Shown here one piece after another: positions 23,601-32,711 of a stretch of DNA of 38,788 nt. This DNA is from Parachlorella kessleri. Its lineage: Eukaryota; Chlorophyta; Trebouxiophyceae; Chlorellales; Chlorellaceae. The stretch is taken from positions 1 to 38,788 of the forward strand of contig BBXU01000833.1 in NCBI GenBank assembly GCA_001598975.1, in the 5' to 3' direction. A model generated the notes under the pieces. That model was given only the letters and a program-made list of their open reading frames with translations. It was not told where the DNA came from and did no database searches. Both the position numbers and the translations under genes were made by a program. Position 1 is the first letter of the stretch; the number at the start of each line of letters is the position of its first letter.

Positions 23601-24743
23601 GCGACACATGCTTGTGGACTCAATGAGTCACTGCCACATCTGGCGGCCCCCCTGCAGGCTGAGCAGGACCCTGCCGACCCCGGTGACGGCATGAGTGTCA
23701 TAGCAAACCCCGACACACGATAATGTTATTTAATGAGTCACTCCCACATCTGGCGGGCCCCCTGCAGGCTGAGTAGGACCCCGCCGACCCCGGCGACGGC
23801 ATGAGTGTCATAGCAAACCCCGACACACGATTATGTTATTTAATGAGTCACTGCCACATCTGGCGGGCCCCCTGCAGAGGCTGAGCAGGACCCCGCCAAC
23901 CCCGATGGCGGCATGAGCGTCAAGGCCAACCCCGACACACGATTACGTAACTTAATGAGTCACTGCCACACCTGGCGGCCCCCCTGCAGGCTGAGCAGGA
24001 CCCCGCCGACCCCGACGGCGGCATGAGCGTCAAGGCCAACCTGCTGATCATGTGGGGCAACTCGCTGTACGAGCACTCGCACCTGCGTGCCGCCGGCGGC
24101 CGCGACGACTGGAAGCAGCTGGTGGAGCAGGCGGCCGACAAGTTCAGGGAGGCGGGTGAGTCGTCGTTTACCTAACCCTACCCCATTATTCTGAGTGTAT
24201 GTCTCAGAAACAGCTGGTGGAGCAGGCGGCTGACAAGTTAGGGAGGCGGGTGAGTCAACATTGCGTCATCAGTCTGGTAGCAGGTTCCGTGTCGATATGC
24301 AGGTCTGCAAATATTGTCGGGTCTGTCGACCTGGGCTTCGCAGGTTTATTTGAAAGGGCACTCGGGTGTACAGTGACATGAGTCTTTGACTTGTGTGTGC
24401 TGAGGGGCGGGCTTGTCCTCAGCTGGCGGCTCCATTTCCATTTACCCATTCTCTTCTATATTGAGATACTGTGTCTTCTGCAGGCGCCCACCCCACCGAC
24501 ATCCGCAACGCGCTCAAGGGCCACCCGTTGGCCGACCAGTTGGAAGACCTCATCGGCCCCGAGCCGGAGCCGGCGGCGCCGGCAGCAGCAGACTCCGCGG
24601 CATCGGGCACCGCTGACGGGGCGGCGGCAGAGGGCGCGGCTGCAGCGCCGGCCGCGGCGGCGGAAGCACCCAAGGCCGAGCCGCCCAAGGGCCTCCCGGC
24701 GCTGGGCCCCAAGCCGGCCGCGAAGAAGAAGGCTGAGGCATGA
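17632..24743 (+). CDS. CLMP1-like: TPR-PB1 protein of the Phox/CLMP1 family (689 aa)
   Basis: Exons: 17632-17673, 17840-18024, 18269-18343, 18671-19063, 19387-19540, 19861-20001, 20675-20758, 21266-21361, 21596-21765, 22335-22424, 22969-23182, 23990-24155, 24484-24743. They sum to 690 codons with every phase correct. The start is MGKKTKSAPSSP. TPR repeats follow (ALKEEGNTLFAKKEYERAL, LLHSNKAACHM, SECSAALDIQPAFYKALVR). A PB1 domain lies near residues 181-283 (FVLKYLDKEGDLVTI, HRNDLQRAM). The C-terminal half matches plant CLMP1: VDEWILAFVELLKEHCGIDP, CYGMSNQASVMQYRGEF, ANLLIMWGNSLYEHS. Length is close to the roughly 750 residues of the plant protein. Arabidopsis CLMP1 is needed for normal chloroplast separation and distribution; other family members act as HSP90-associated co-chaperones. 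The exact role here is inferred. The C-terminus is a low-complexity Ala/Pro tail. Many introns contain duplicated exon pieces, listed separately. Confidence 0.9.
20546..20706 (+). repeat. Duplicated acceptor and start of exon 7 (TPR-PB1 gene)
   Basis: A segment at 20546-20596 (tgcttccatgggtccgcagg and following bases) is repeated at 20656-20706, 110 bp downstream. The downstream copy is the real acceptor and start of exon 7 (VDEWILAFVEL). The upstream copy would read VDELVLAFVE and then diverges. It is a decoy exon fragment with its own CAG acceptor. Confidence 0.85.
20744..20915 (+). repeat. Triplicated end of exon 7 with donor site
   Basis: The last codons of exon 7 and its donor (ctggaggtgcaggaggtggg at 20744) recur at 20819 and 20895, spaced 75-76 bp. 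The second copy keeps a GT donor (GGAG|GTGGGC). The third has GC in its place (GGAG|GCGGGC). The repeats sit in the intron after exon 7. Confidence 0.85.
21752..21940 (+). repeat. 82-bp tandem repeat spanning the exon 9 donor
   Basis: The end of exon 9 and the start of its intron (gcgctggcgtacaagtaagt at 21752) recur at 21834 (gcgctggcgtacaagtgagt) and, more degraded, at about 21915. Copies 1 and 2 are almost identical over the whole 82-bp unit, including gtgggcgccgtccatggagg. The copied donor in copy 2 is as strong as the one used in the model. Confidence 0.9.
22251..22360 (+). repeat. Duplicated acceptor and start of exon 10
   Basis: The real exon 10 start at 22335 (gcag|gtcgagcttcattgac) has a copy 78 bp upstream at 22257 (gcag|gtcgggcttcattgtc). 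The similarity ends after about 25 bp. The copy retains a usable CAG acceptor. Confidence 0.8.
22804..22996 (+). repeat. Tandem duplication of intron end and start of exon 11
   Basis: The intron end and exon 11 start are present twice. The copied exon starts at 22874 and the real one at 22969, 95 bp apart. The copy reads ISEDIKD and then an in-frame TAA, whereas the real exon continues ISEDIKDPKERS. Similar intron sequence (cctcctctctgtgcacggc against gtcctctctgcgcacggca) lies before both. Confidence 0.85.
23622..24040 (+). repeat. Four-copy ~110-bp array ending in exon 12
   Basis: A unit made of intron end (aatgagtcactgccacatct), CTGCAG acceptor and exon 12 start (gctgagcaggaccc) occurs four times. 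The exon-like parts begin at 23658, 23768, 23880 and 23990. Only the last is continuous with the rest of exon 12 (AEQDPADPDGGMSVKANLL). Copy 2 has TAG in place of CAG in frame, and copies 1 and 2 also have TAG further on (GTC ATA GCA region shifted). Copies 1-3 diverge after about 50 bp into a cccgacacacga sequence. Confidence 0.9.
24111..24260 (+). repeat. Duplicated end of exon 12 with donor
   Basis: The exon 12 end (cagctggtggagcaggcggc at 24116) and its donor are repeated at 24211, 95 bp downstream. The copy has lost one base near its end (aagttaggg for aagttcaggg) but keeps GGCGG|GTGAGTC. It lies in the intron. Confidence 0.85.
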
Positions 24744-26103
24744 TGCGGCAGCGGGGGGGCTCCTGCTGAGATGGCGGCTGGCCAGCATGGCCAGCGCAGC
24801 GCAGCATGGGCAGCATGGCCCGATGTTGCGATGGTCAGGCCGGTGCTCGCCAAGCAGCGAGTTGCACATGGAATGGCCTTCTGAGCAGCAACTCCTGCGT
24901 TGGGCCGCTACTGTGGTATCTTGTTCTGAAGGCGGCCTGGCGTCTGTTCCGACGGTCCTACTTGCCTCGAGCTGGGGATCGTGTGGCCGGGGTGCAGGAG
25001 GGCGGTCGGCCTGTGTGGCAGTGGCTGTGCAGCGGTGGGGTTGATATTGCTGCCTGAGGCAGCAAGGCGGCAAGATTGGCGCGCAGGAGCTGCCCTTTGC
25101 AAGGGTGGTGTGTAGTGCACAGTGCGTGGTCTGCCTGGCTCGCCTGTGCAGCCAGTGATTGCTGGGTTATATGATTCCCCGCTCCCCCTCTCTTATCTTG
25201 CGCGCTAGATGGAAACAACAACAAGGCAGCCTACAAGTCCGGAAAGGATGTCGATATTTTGGCTTCCCAGTGAGCTACAGAGCCTTCACTGCCGTCGTAG
25301 GATAGCTTTGGCACGCAGCACTGCATGCTGTGCATGCTGCACATGAGTACAAGGTGAGGGTGACTCGTGTGCTGCGCTACGCTGTGCTGCGCATTGGCAG
25401 CGGAACTGTTGAGTGATACTGATATGGTCTCGCCTGGCTGTCCCCATTGCCCTGCCGGCTCGGGGCTTTTTCTTGTTGGCTCTCAGTTTCCTGGCAAAAG
25501 CCGTCAGACTACCTTAAAGCATTGTAACACAGCAGTTTTTGTTGCTTTATCAGGATTACATCAGGAAGAAGACATAAGCCCCGAGGGTATCCATGCTCTA
25601 GGGCTGGTGTTCCCTACGAGGCGCTGAACCACACTGAACGGTATATACCTAACTGCAAATTCAGAACATAAGAGCATCCAGCCCCTGTCAGTGCAGGTCG
25701 ACCCTAAATCTCCTCTGTTCGCGTTTGCAGCGACCATACACATATACCTAGCTGCACCGCCGCCTTCGACAATATCTCCAGCTTGATACTGACAGTTAAA
25801 AATCAAACAATGCTTAGCCCGACAACCTTAGTCAGCACTAGTCGCCACCGCCTCTGGTCCAAAAGTTATGTCCAATGGGACCTTGAAGCTTCATGGGTAT
25901 GATACTCCAGTACCAACAAACTGCAAACCGGCTGACCTGCCACCATCACCTCACAGAGAACTGACAGCTACCCTCAGTCCTAGATCTCGTTCAACGGATT
26001 GCTAAGCTGCTGGACGGCCCTCAAAACCGCCTCCTGGTGCACCAGGCACAGCTGGGCACAAGCGAGTGGCCCTAAGCAAGCAGCACATACACATGCACCC
26101 CGC
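24744..26103. other. Convergent intergenic spacer
   Basis: 1.36 kb between the stop codons of the plus-strand TPR-PB1 gene and the minus-strand aminotransferase. It should contain both 3' UTRs. A TGTAA at 25523-25527 (plus) and the reverse motif TTACA near 25555 (minus signal) are possible poly(A) signals. No coding or RNA gene was recognised. Confidence 0.4.
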
Positions 26104-29100
26104 TTACTGGGCAGACGCAGCTGCCCCAATCTCTTTTAGCTGCTTGCCCAGCCGCTGCACAGCCACGCTGAGTGCCTGGGGAGGCATCCATGCAAAGCAG
26201 AGGCGGAAGAACCCGGGCTCCTGGGCATGACACGGCTGGCCTGGGGTGAACATAACTTTGCTCTTGTTGCAGAGGTCACTCCACAGCTGCTCCTCGCCCT
26301 CCCAGGTGGGTGAGGGAAGCCACTGCCTGCGTAGGGAAGGGCCAGAGAAGCGTTGGGGGCTATGGAAATGGAGGGGAATTTCCAAGATGCCTTTGGGTTG
26401 GGCTGAGGCTGTGTGGTGAGCCTTCGATCCCCCACCCCCAAGCTTAACCTAGGGAGCCACTGGGGTGTCTGGAGCAAGCCTAAGGGGCCGTACTTCTGGA
26501 TTGGGCAGCCGTGTTTCTAAATTGGGCAGACATTGGGAGACGAGGGAAACTAGGATAGACAATGCACTGAGGCAGCGGAGGAGAGAAAAGGTGTAAGGCA
26601 GGAGAGGGGAGCATGTTGTGACCCTCAGGGGTACCTGGATGGAGCCACGCACCAGACCAAAACCAAGCAATACAAGCAAGGCTCAAAACAGAACTGCATC
26701 CAGCCCTGACGGTACAGATTTCCCCTTTGCACTCTCGGCTTGCATGCCACTGTTCACACAAACAGCAGCAGGGCTCCCCCGTCCATCACCTAAAGTCCAC
26801 CTGCACAAGCATGCCTGCCACCATTGGAAATCCCCCCGAAACAAACCCACCCCCAGGACCCCCCAGGAACCTCCCTTGCCCCTCACCTGAGGTCCACCCA
26901 CACAAACATGCCGCCCACAGCCGGAAGGAAGGGAATGGCGGCCTCCGACAGTGCCCCTGCAAATGTGTGTTCGTTCCCACTTTCAAGTTCTGCCTGCTTA
27001 TTGACGCACCTGGCCCCCGTCACACTGCTGCCTGAGTCCGTCCTGTTACATGCATGTCCACCTTGAAGGTGTGCTCGTCTGGCGTTCCGCAACCAGGCAA
27101 TGCTGCCAGGACACTCCACGAACAAGAAGGCCCATTGCAGGTTTAAGTACACACCAGGCTCAACAAAGCACATGCACGTCGTACGCCATTGTCTCCAACC
27201 ACATGCTCCTGTTCCATCATGTATCTCCCTTATATATCTCCCAAGCACATACCTATCACACCTTCCTTGACCAAGAGACATGGGAGTTGCGGCGCGTTGG
27301 TGCAAGGGATTGCATGCCAGGCTTGCCTGTCAGCCAGTCAGTTGGGCATGCTCCCAAAGCCTGTTGGACATTTAGACACCGACATGAAACAACGCTGCAT
27401 GCCTACTAGTGTGAGCCAGCCGCTTGCCTGCCAGAATGTCATAGGACGTCTCCAGCAGCCGGCAGTTTCTTTGGACAAAGGCCTCCACCCACTCAGCGTC
27501 CGACAGCACCTGGGCCAGGGCGTGCTGTATGGGGTTGGGGATACCCGCGAAGATAGCGATGCTATTTAAGGCCTGCACGGCGGCCAGGTCAAATGGAGCA
27601 ATTCTTGCATGGGGTTTGGGGCACAAGGAGTGCTGATCAGGTGGTGTGGAGGAATAGGCGGGGACGGTGCATCCCAACGGGTGTCGTTGCCACCAGAAAG
27701 CATGAGCGCAGCGCTAGAGAACCTGTGTCATCCTGCTGTGCCCCCTGCTGGCTAGAAGTCACTAGCAGGGGTGATCTGGCCTCTGCACTACCGCCAGCGG
27801 TGCAGCCGGCCGGCCGCGCCAGCTTCCAGCAGACAACCAGCGGCCAACAACCAGACACGCCACCGGGCCATGCAACCACCGCTGCCACCCCCGCTGGCCA
27901 GCAGACAGACCAGGTGGGAGGCCCCAAAGGCGACCGCTGGCCCAGTCCTAAATCCCTAGCAAAACAAGCTAAAAAAGCGAGCTAGGCCTTCTGCCCCAGT
28001 GAGAGAGGCCGTCCTGCTCCCTCGGTGCCATGTGTGTTCCAGGGGCCAGGAAAGTGGCAGCACGCGAGCCTGCCAGGTGCCTGCACATGGCTGTTCGGAT
28101 GGAGCAAGAACAGAGTGTTGCCGTGCATGCCCTTGTTGCGAGCTGCAGTGGGCAACCTGCCTGCGTACCTACCTGCTGTAGTGTCTCGTTGCGCGAGTAG
28201 AGCAGCCCGACCCGCAGCCCAGAGGCGCACCAGTCCTTGGACAGACCGTAGATGAGGTGCACGTAGGCATTCACGTCCTGCTGGCTAAAGCTGGCGGCGC
28301 CACTGCTGCTGCCGTCAGTGGCAGGGGCAGGGGCTGCACCTGCCTGGGCGCTTGCGCCCTGGCTGCGCTCCTCGGAGCCACCTGGCGCCGACGATGCTGA
28401 CCTGGCACCTGCACCACCTCCCCCACCATTGGGTTGAGTCCCCCGGCTGAGCCCCCCAACGGCCTCCGCTGCCGCCTCCCCCGGAACGGCTGCTGCTGCT
28501 GCTGCTGCTGCTGCTGAGGCGCCTGCTGCGCTGCCTGCCTCAGCACCCCCAGCACCACCGGCAGCAGCTTCAGAAGAAGAAGGAGGAGAGGGAGAGGAGG
28601 GGTGGCCGTCTGCTGCTGCTCCTAAGGGTGCCTTGGCCGTGGAATGGCGAGCCACCAGCTGCTGGGCTAGGGTGAGGGCGCTGACAAAGGGCTGCGGGCC
28701 AGGCTTGTAGACGGAAAGTGCGTAGATCTCGTCGCTGCGGGCGGCTAAAAGAGGAAGCAGGCTTTTCAAGTCAGGGGCCATGCAGAAAACACCGTGCACA
28801 CCGACCAGCAGGGGACTGGGGACCTTGAGGGGTGGCCATGCTCAGGGGAGCGACAGTGGTCAGGACGTGCACTGCTAGTGTCTGCACTAGCTTCAAGACT
28901 TATCACTCCTGCCCTGGTAGACGCTAGTGAGTGGGGTTGTTAGTAAGGCCCCGCGAGTCCCACTTGGCTGGCAGGCCGCCACGCCGGGCAGAGCCCCAAA
29001 CGGCCAGGGTGATGCGGCAAGACAGGGAGAAAGCACCGACTTCCAGCTGACATGACTGGGAGGCCCACCTGACGTAATGCACCTTGTGCTCGAGGCACCA

Positions 29101-31946
29101 CGCCAGCATTGCCTTTACGGTATCATCCGAGTATATGATACCCAGGGGGTTGTTGGGGTTGGTGACCTGCATGCCCACGGCAGGGTGCCACCCCAGTCAG
29201 TCAGGACTAGGGGAGTGGCTGGCAGCTTGCATGCAGCCTGCTAACCTGCTTGCACACTGGCGTTACTGCAAGCGACACTGGGTGGGTCGGCACTCCAGAC
29301 ACACCACAGCAGCTCAGTTTCAGCCAATGGTGCCGGGCCGACCCGCCAGGCAGCTGTACTGCTGCTACCCCTTCTGCACTGGGATTTAACAGTAGTAACC
29401 TGACTGCTGCCTGTGTGGCAGAGGCATCTTCAATCAGGCAGCCAGCACGGCAACCAGCACCATTGTCGAAACGGTATGCTAACTTGACGCTCCTGGACGA
29501 CTGGACAAACAGCCTCATCGCCCTGCCAGGCTGTCTCACCAGCAGCGCTTTGACGGTGATGCCGCGGGTCGCAGCGTCGGCCACAGCCTGGTCTATCTGG
29601 GGACTGATAGGCTCCTCCTCCTTGAGGTAGAAGGGCAGTGGTTGCAAGTGGTTCTTTGCCTGCGTGAAGGGTCAGGAATCAGATGCGTCCAACTCAAGAC
29701 AGCAGTGCCGTCACATTAGCACCCACATCGTGAGACAGAATCTAGACATGAACAGGCAGGAGGACACAGTACACCACCAGTGCAGCACTACCCTGGGGGT
29801 AAATAGAATTTCTCATCAGACTGCACAGTACAGGAGATGTAGGTGACAGCAGGGGCGCAGAGGGTGAGTCTTGCGCCAAGGAAGGAAACCTATAACATGG
29901 TCTCACAGCCAGGAGGCCGGCCGACTACGGGTGTACCACCAACCTTAAGGTCATTGTCGAAGGCAGGGTAGTAGGGCGCTGGAATGAGCACGCCGTCACC
30001 CTCGTCTCCCAGCACAAAAAAGAGGTTGTCGATGATGGCGCTGCGCACAGGGCAGGGAAGGAGCATGCATTCATAGAGGTGGGGCGCAGCCCGGGCAAGC
30101 CATGCATGGACAGCAGTTTGTTGATGATGGCGATGCAAATAGGGCGGCAAGGGACCCAGCAGTTCTAGATATGCATGGACAGCAGGAAGGGTATCTCATG
30201 TTGGTGCCTTGGATGGGGATGCGGAGGCACTGTCGAGAAACCTCCGGATGGACAGTTGGCCCACGTGACAAGGCACAGCCAAGGCGGCTTCGACGTGATA
30301 GGTGATATGTATAAATCTCCTAAGAAGTGTTCCAAAATCAACTTCTGGATGAGACGTGGGCCAGGAGGCCGACTCCAGTCATGAGTGGGATACCGTAATT
30401 ACCGCCCTGATACAGGGAGCCCAACAGGTGACCCTCCCAACCAATGCGGAAAAGCCACCCAGGCGGGGGCATGCACACCAGTCCTTTTGACGGGGTGAAA
30501 GAGCAACACAGCGCAGCATAAGCAACCAGGGACCTGATATTTTCCTAGGTCTTTTGCACAGCACTTGAGGGACAGACAATTGTGGGGCTGGGTTTTCATG
30601 GTACCACACAAAGGCTCACAACGCATTAAACTGACAATGCCACAGGCAGGATACGCCCTCACAGCCAAGCCAGGCTCACCTGCAGCCGACCGAGAGGCAA
30701 ACGTGCTCTGAGTTTATTCTGACGTCTCTCACAAAGGTTCTCTCCATGAGCCCAGCCAGGGCCTGCTGCAGGGGTGGCACTCCCTTTATCCTACACAGGG
30801 GTGGAAGTGGCATGAGCTGAGACCCTGGGCCCGGTCTTGGCACCCTGTCTTGCGCCTTACTGGTGCACCCACAAAACAAGCAAGCCCCGCCTGCCGGCTT
30901 GCGCCTTGCAAGGCGGGTCAGATCAGTAGGCATAGGCTTCACTATCGCACATGGCCTGCCCAGTTATAGAGCCTTCACCAAGTCCGTGACTGCTAGGAAA
31001 GAGCCCCTGCTATCACAACCATTCCCAGTGCAGCAATCCACCCCTATGTATAGGTCGCGGCCCCCGGGTGAGGCGGTCCTTCCATCCACCAACACGTCCC
31101 AGCTGCATGAGCATTCATCCCAGCAAAAGGCTCTCTGTTGCCCGAGTACAAATGACACACCCTGCGGACTTCCCAGCTCAGGTGGGCTAGATAGCCAAGC
31201 CGCCAACTCATCCGAGGTGGCCGACGACCGGCCATCGTGCTGTGTTGACACATAGAATCAACCAGTTGTGCAACTTCGCCCCTAAAGCATGGGTACGATG
31301 ATCTGGCGACTCACCCGGCATAGTTCATGACCCAGGTGGGGTAGTCCTTGACAGCCTCCAGCCTCTCCAAAACCTCCTGGTTGGACAGCTTGTTCTCCGC
31401 CACAGCCAGGGGTATCCAGCCCTCGGGGTTGCCATCCGACCTGCACAAACACACGGCCTGGCTCGGTGGATGTTTCTTGAGCGTGTTGCCCTAAGCCACT
31501 GCCAGGGGCTCTTCCAGCCCTTGGGATCCTTCCTCCACCCACTCCCAAGCACAGGGAGAGGGGTCTCGAGTCGAGGCCGGCCCCACAGCCAGGGTCCTAC
31601 TTAAGGTGACCGGCAACTAGGTCATTCTAGAGAGCGCCTTGCTCACGCGGTTGCTGCACCTGATTAGGCAAGCACTGCCCCAAGAGCCGCAACACTTGTG
31701 CAAGCCGCCAGACGTTTGGCTCTCAGCTGCCTAGCTGCTTTTCTGTCGCCTCAAAGAGCATAGCGGGGCGTCGGTCCTGCAGTACCCTCCCTGCCAACAG
31801 ACACCCTAGCATGCCTGCATGCGCTCATCACCGCCAGATATAATATATTATACCCACCAGGGATCCTGCATTGCCTTCAAGAGTACCGGGATGTAGGGCA
31901 GGGCAGGCTTCATGAGCTTGTGCGATCGCTTAGACACACTCTCCAT
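26104..31946 (-). CDS. Class I PLP aminotransferase, ACC-synthase-like (546 aa)
   Basis: Exons on the minus strand: 31946-31858, 31440-31315, 30790-30680, 30040-29944, 29659-29540, 29166-29069, 28734-28173, 27572-27428, 26956-26887, 26326-26104. They sum to 547 codons with all phases matching. Fold-type I PLP signatures appear in order: WIPLAVAENKL, WVMNYAG, GVPPLQQALAGL, GDGVLIPAPYYPAFDNDL, TNPNNPLG (about 183-190), SDEIY (Asp215), and YGLSKDWCASGLRVG with the PLP-binding Lys near 380. The substrate-carboxylate Arg is in EPGFFRLCFA (about 514). The pattern is closest to plant ACC synthases and their aminotransferase relatives, but true ACC synthase activity cannot be claimed. A Ser/Ala/Gly-rich insertion of about 113 residues (about 249-361) splits the large domain; without it the length is normal. 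The start ATG at 31946 gives a short N-terminus. No targeting peptide is evident, and an upstream exon is possible. Confidence 0.87.
26787..26930 (-). repeat. Duplicated exon end (penultimate exon of the aminotransferase)
   Basis: The end of the exon 26956-26887, which encodes AVGGMFVWVDL, has a degraded copy about 97 bp further along the minus strand, at roughly 26787-26835. The copy reads MVAGMLVQVDF and keeps an AG|GTGATG donor-like end. It lies in the intron. Confidence 0.75.
26957..27427 (-). other. GC-AG intron in the aminotransferase
   Basis: On the minus strand the donor is GCAG|GCAAGC and the acceptor is TTTGCAG. The leftover G joins GG to give Gly, producing YDILAG-ALSEAAIPF in frame. 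No GT donor fits the phase nearby. This is the second GC-AG intron in the window with the AG|GCAAG consensus. Confidence 0.7.
28293..28631 (-). repeat. Low-complexity coding insertion with (CAG/CTG)n tract
   Basis: This in-frame Ala/Ser/Gly/Pro-rich stretch interrupts the aminotransferase between ARHSTAKAPLG and SFSQQDVNAYVHLIYGLSK. It includes a pure trinucleotide tract at 28489-28516 (GCT on plus; read as nine consecutive Ala on minus). There is no stop codon and the flanking enzyme sequence is intact, so it is probably a solvent-exposed loop rather than an intron. A cryptic intron here would have to be excluded with transcripts. Confidence 0.75.
30027..30190 (-). repeat. Duplicated acceptor and exon start (aminotransferase exon 4)
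   Basis: The start of exon 4 (minus, 30040; IIDNLFF) has a degraded copy 89 bp upstream on the minus strand, around 30116-30140 (plus: gttgatgatggcgatgcaaa against gtcgatgatggcgctgcgca). A second shared element, atgcatggacagcag, occurs near 30102 and 30171, so the region has been duplicated in small steps. Confidence 0.7.
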
Positions 31947-32711
31947 CCTGGCGATCGGAGGGTGTTTCAGTGAGAGGCTGGCCACCGCAGGCATGTAGGA
32001 GGAGTTGCGGAGGAGGAGGAGATTCTCATTGAATGAGACAGGGATTACTTGTGGAGGGCTCACGTAATTGTTAGCTGATGCAGCCACCTAAGTTGAGGTC
32101 GGCTCTTTGCAGGCTATGGAAAAAATGGTGGGTCAGCTTCGGTGCTCGAACATCACGCCGCTGGGACAGCGGTGCGTGATACTGTCTGTCGCAAGGACAA
32201 GCTGTGTGATTGGTCTCGACCTTTGAACATGCTTGCAGAAGAGACGCCCTGCACTTGACTGGGGCTACAAGTTTTCCCAGTTCTCTGACATCTGTGCCCA
32301 TATTGCGCGTCAGATGCCGTGGCATGCCAGGTGCGAAGGAGCGAGGTACTGCCCTGTTGTCCTGTCAAGTAAACGATCTGGCGAAATGAGAACAGGTGGT
32401 TCTGATGTTGCAGTAGCCGTTGTCATTCAGGACAGTTGGCTACGTTGAGACCCTTACCTGGATCAGCAGACGCAGAGAACAGTGCAAGCAAGCATCCTGT
32501 CAAAAGTGCGTGCACTAAATGACTATTTGGAGAAGGCGCGAGATATCCATTTACTGCCACTTAGCAGACTATCGAGACACCACCTGTCGGCGCCCTGGAG
32601 CGCTTGTAATGCTGACTAGTGAGCCACGTGGCAGGATTGGGCTTCCTCATGAAACCGACATCCCTTCGGGCAAAGGCTCTCCTGGCCTTGACAATATTTA
32701 CAGATATCACC
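31947..32711. promoter_or_regulatory. Divergent spacer between aminotransferase and kinase
   Basis: 765 bp separate the divergent start codons and should hold both promoters and 5' UTRs. A frame open on the minus strand continues upstream of the aminotransferase ATG to about 32087 without a stop, but it lacks an ATG start. No clear TATA element or further gene was found. Confidence 0.4.

Noticed and set aside
23622..24000. CRISPR-like or satellite array
   Set aside because: The units are about 110 bp without unique spacers, and contain exon 12 sequence. They are tandem exon-boundary duplications.
24744..26103. Short frames in the convergent spacer
   Set aside because: None has family similarity or consistent splice sites. 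The region is best read as two 3' UTRs.
28271..28558. Poly-Gln protein in an alternative minus frame
   Set aside because: It is the shifted reading of the CAG tract. The Ala frame is continuous with aminotransferase motifs on both sides.
31848..32087. Longer N-terminus of the aminotransferase upstream of 31946
   Set aside because: The open frame begins with GTG, not ATG, and the extension shows no conserved motif. An upstream exon cannot be excluded, but the first ATG at 31946 is the simplest start.
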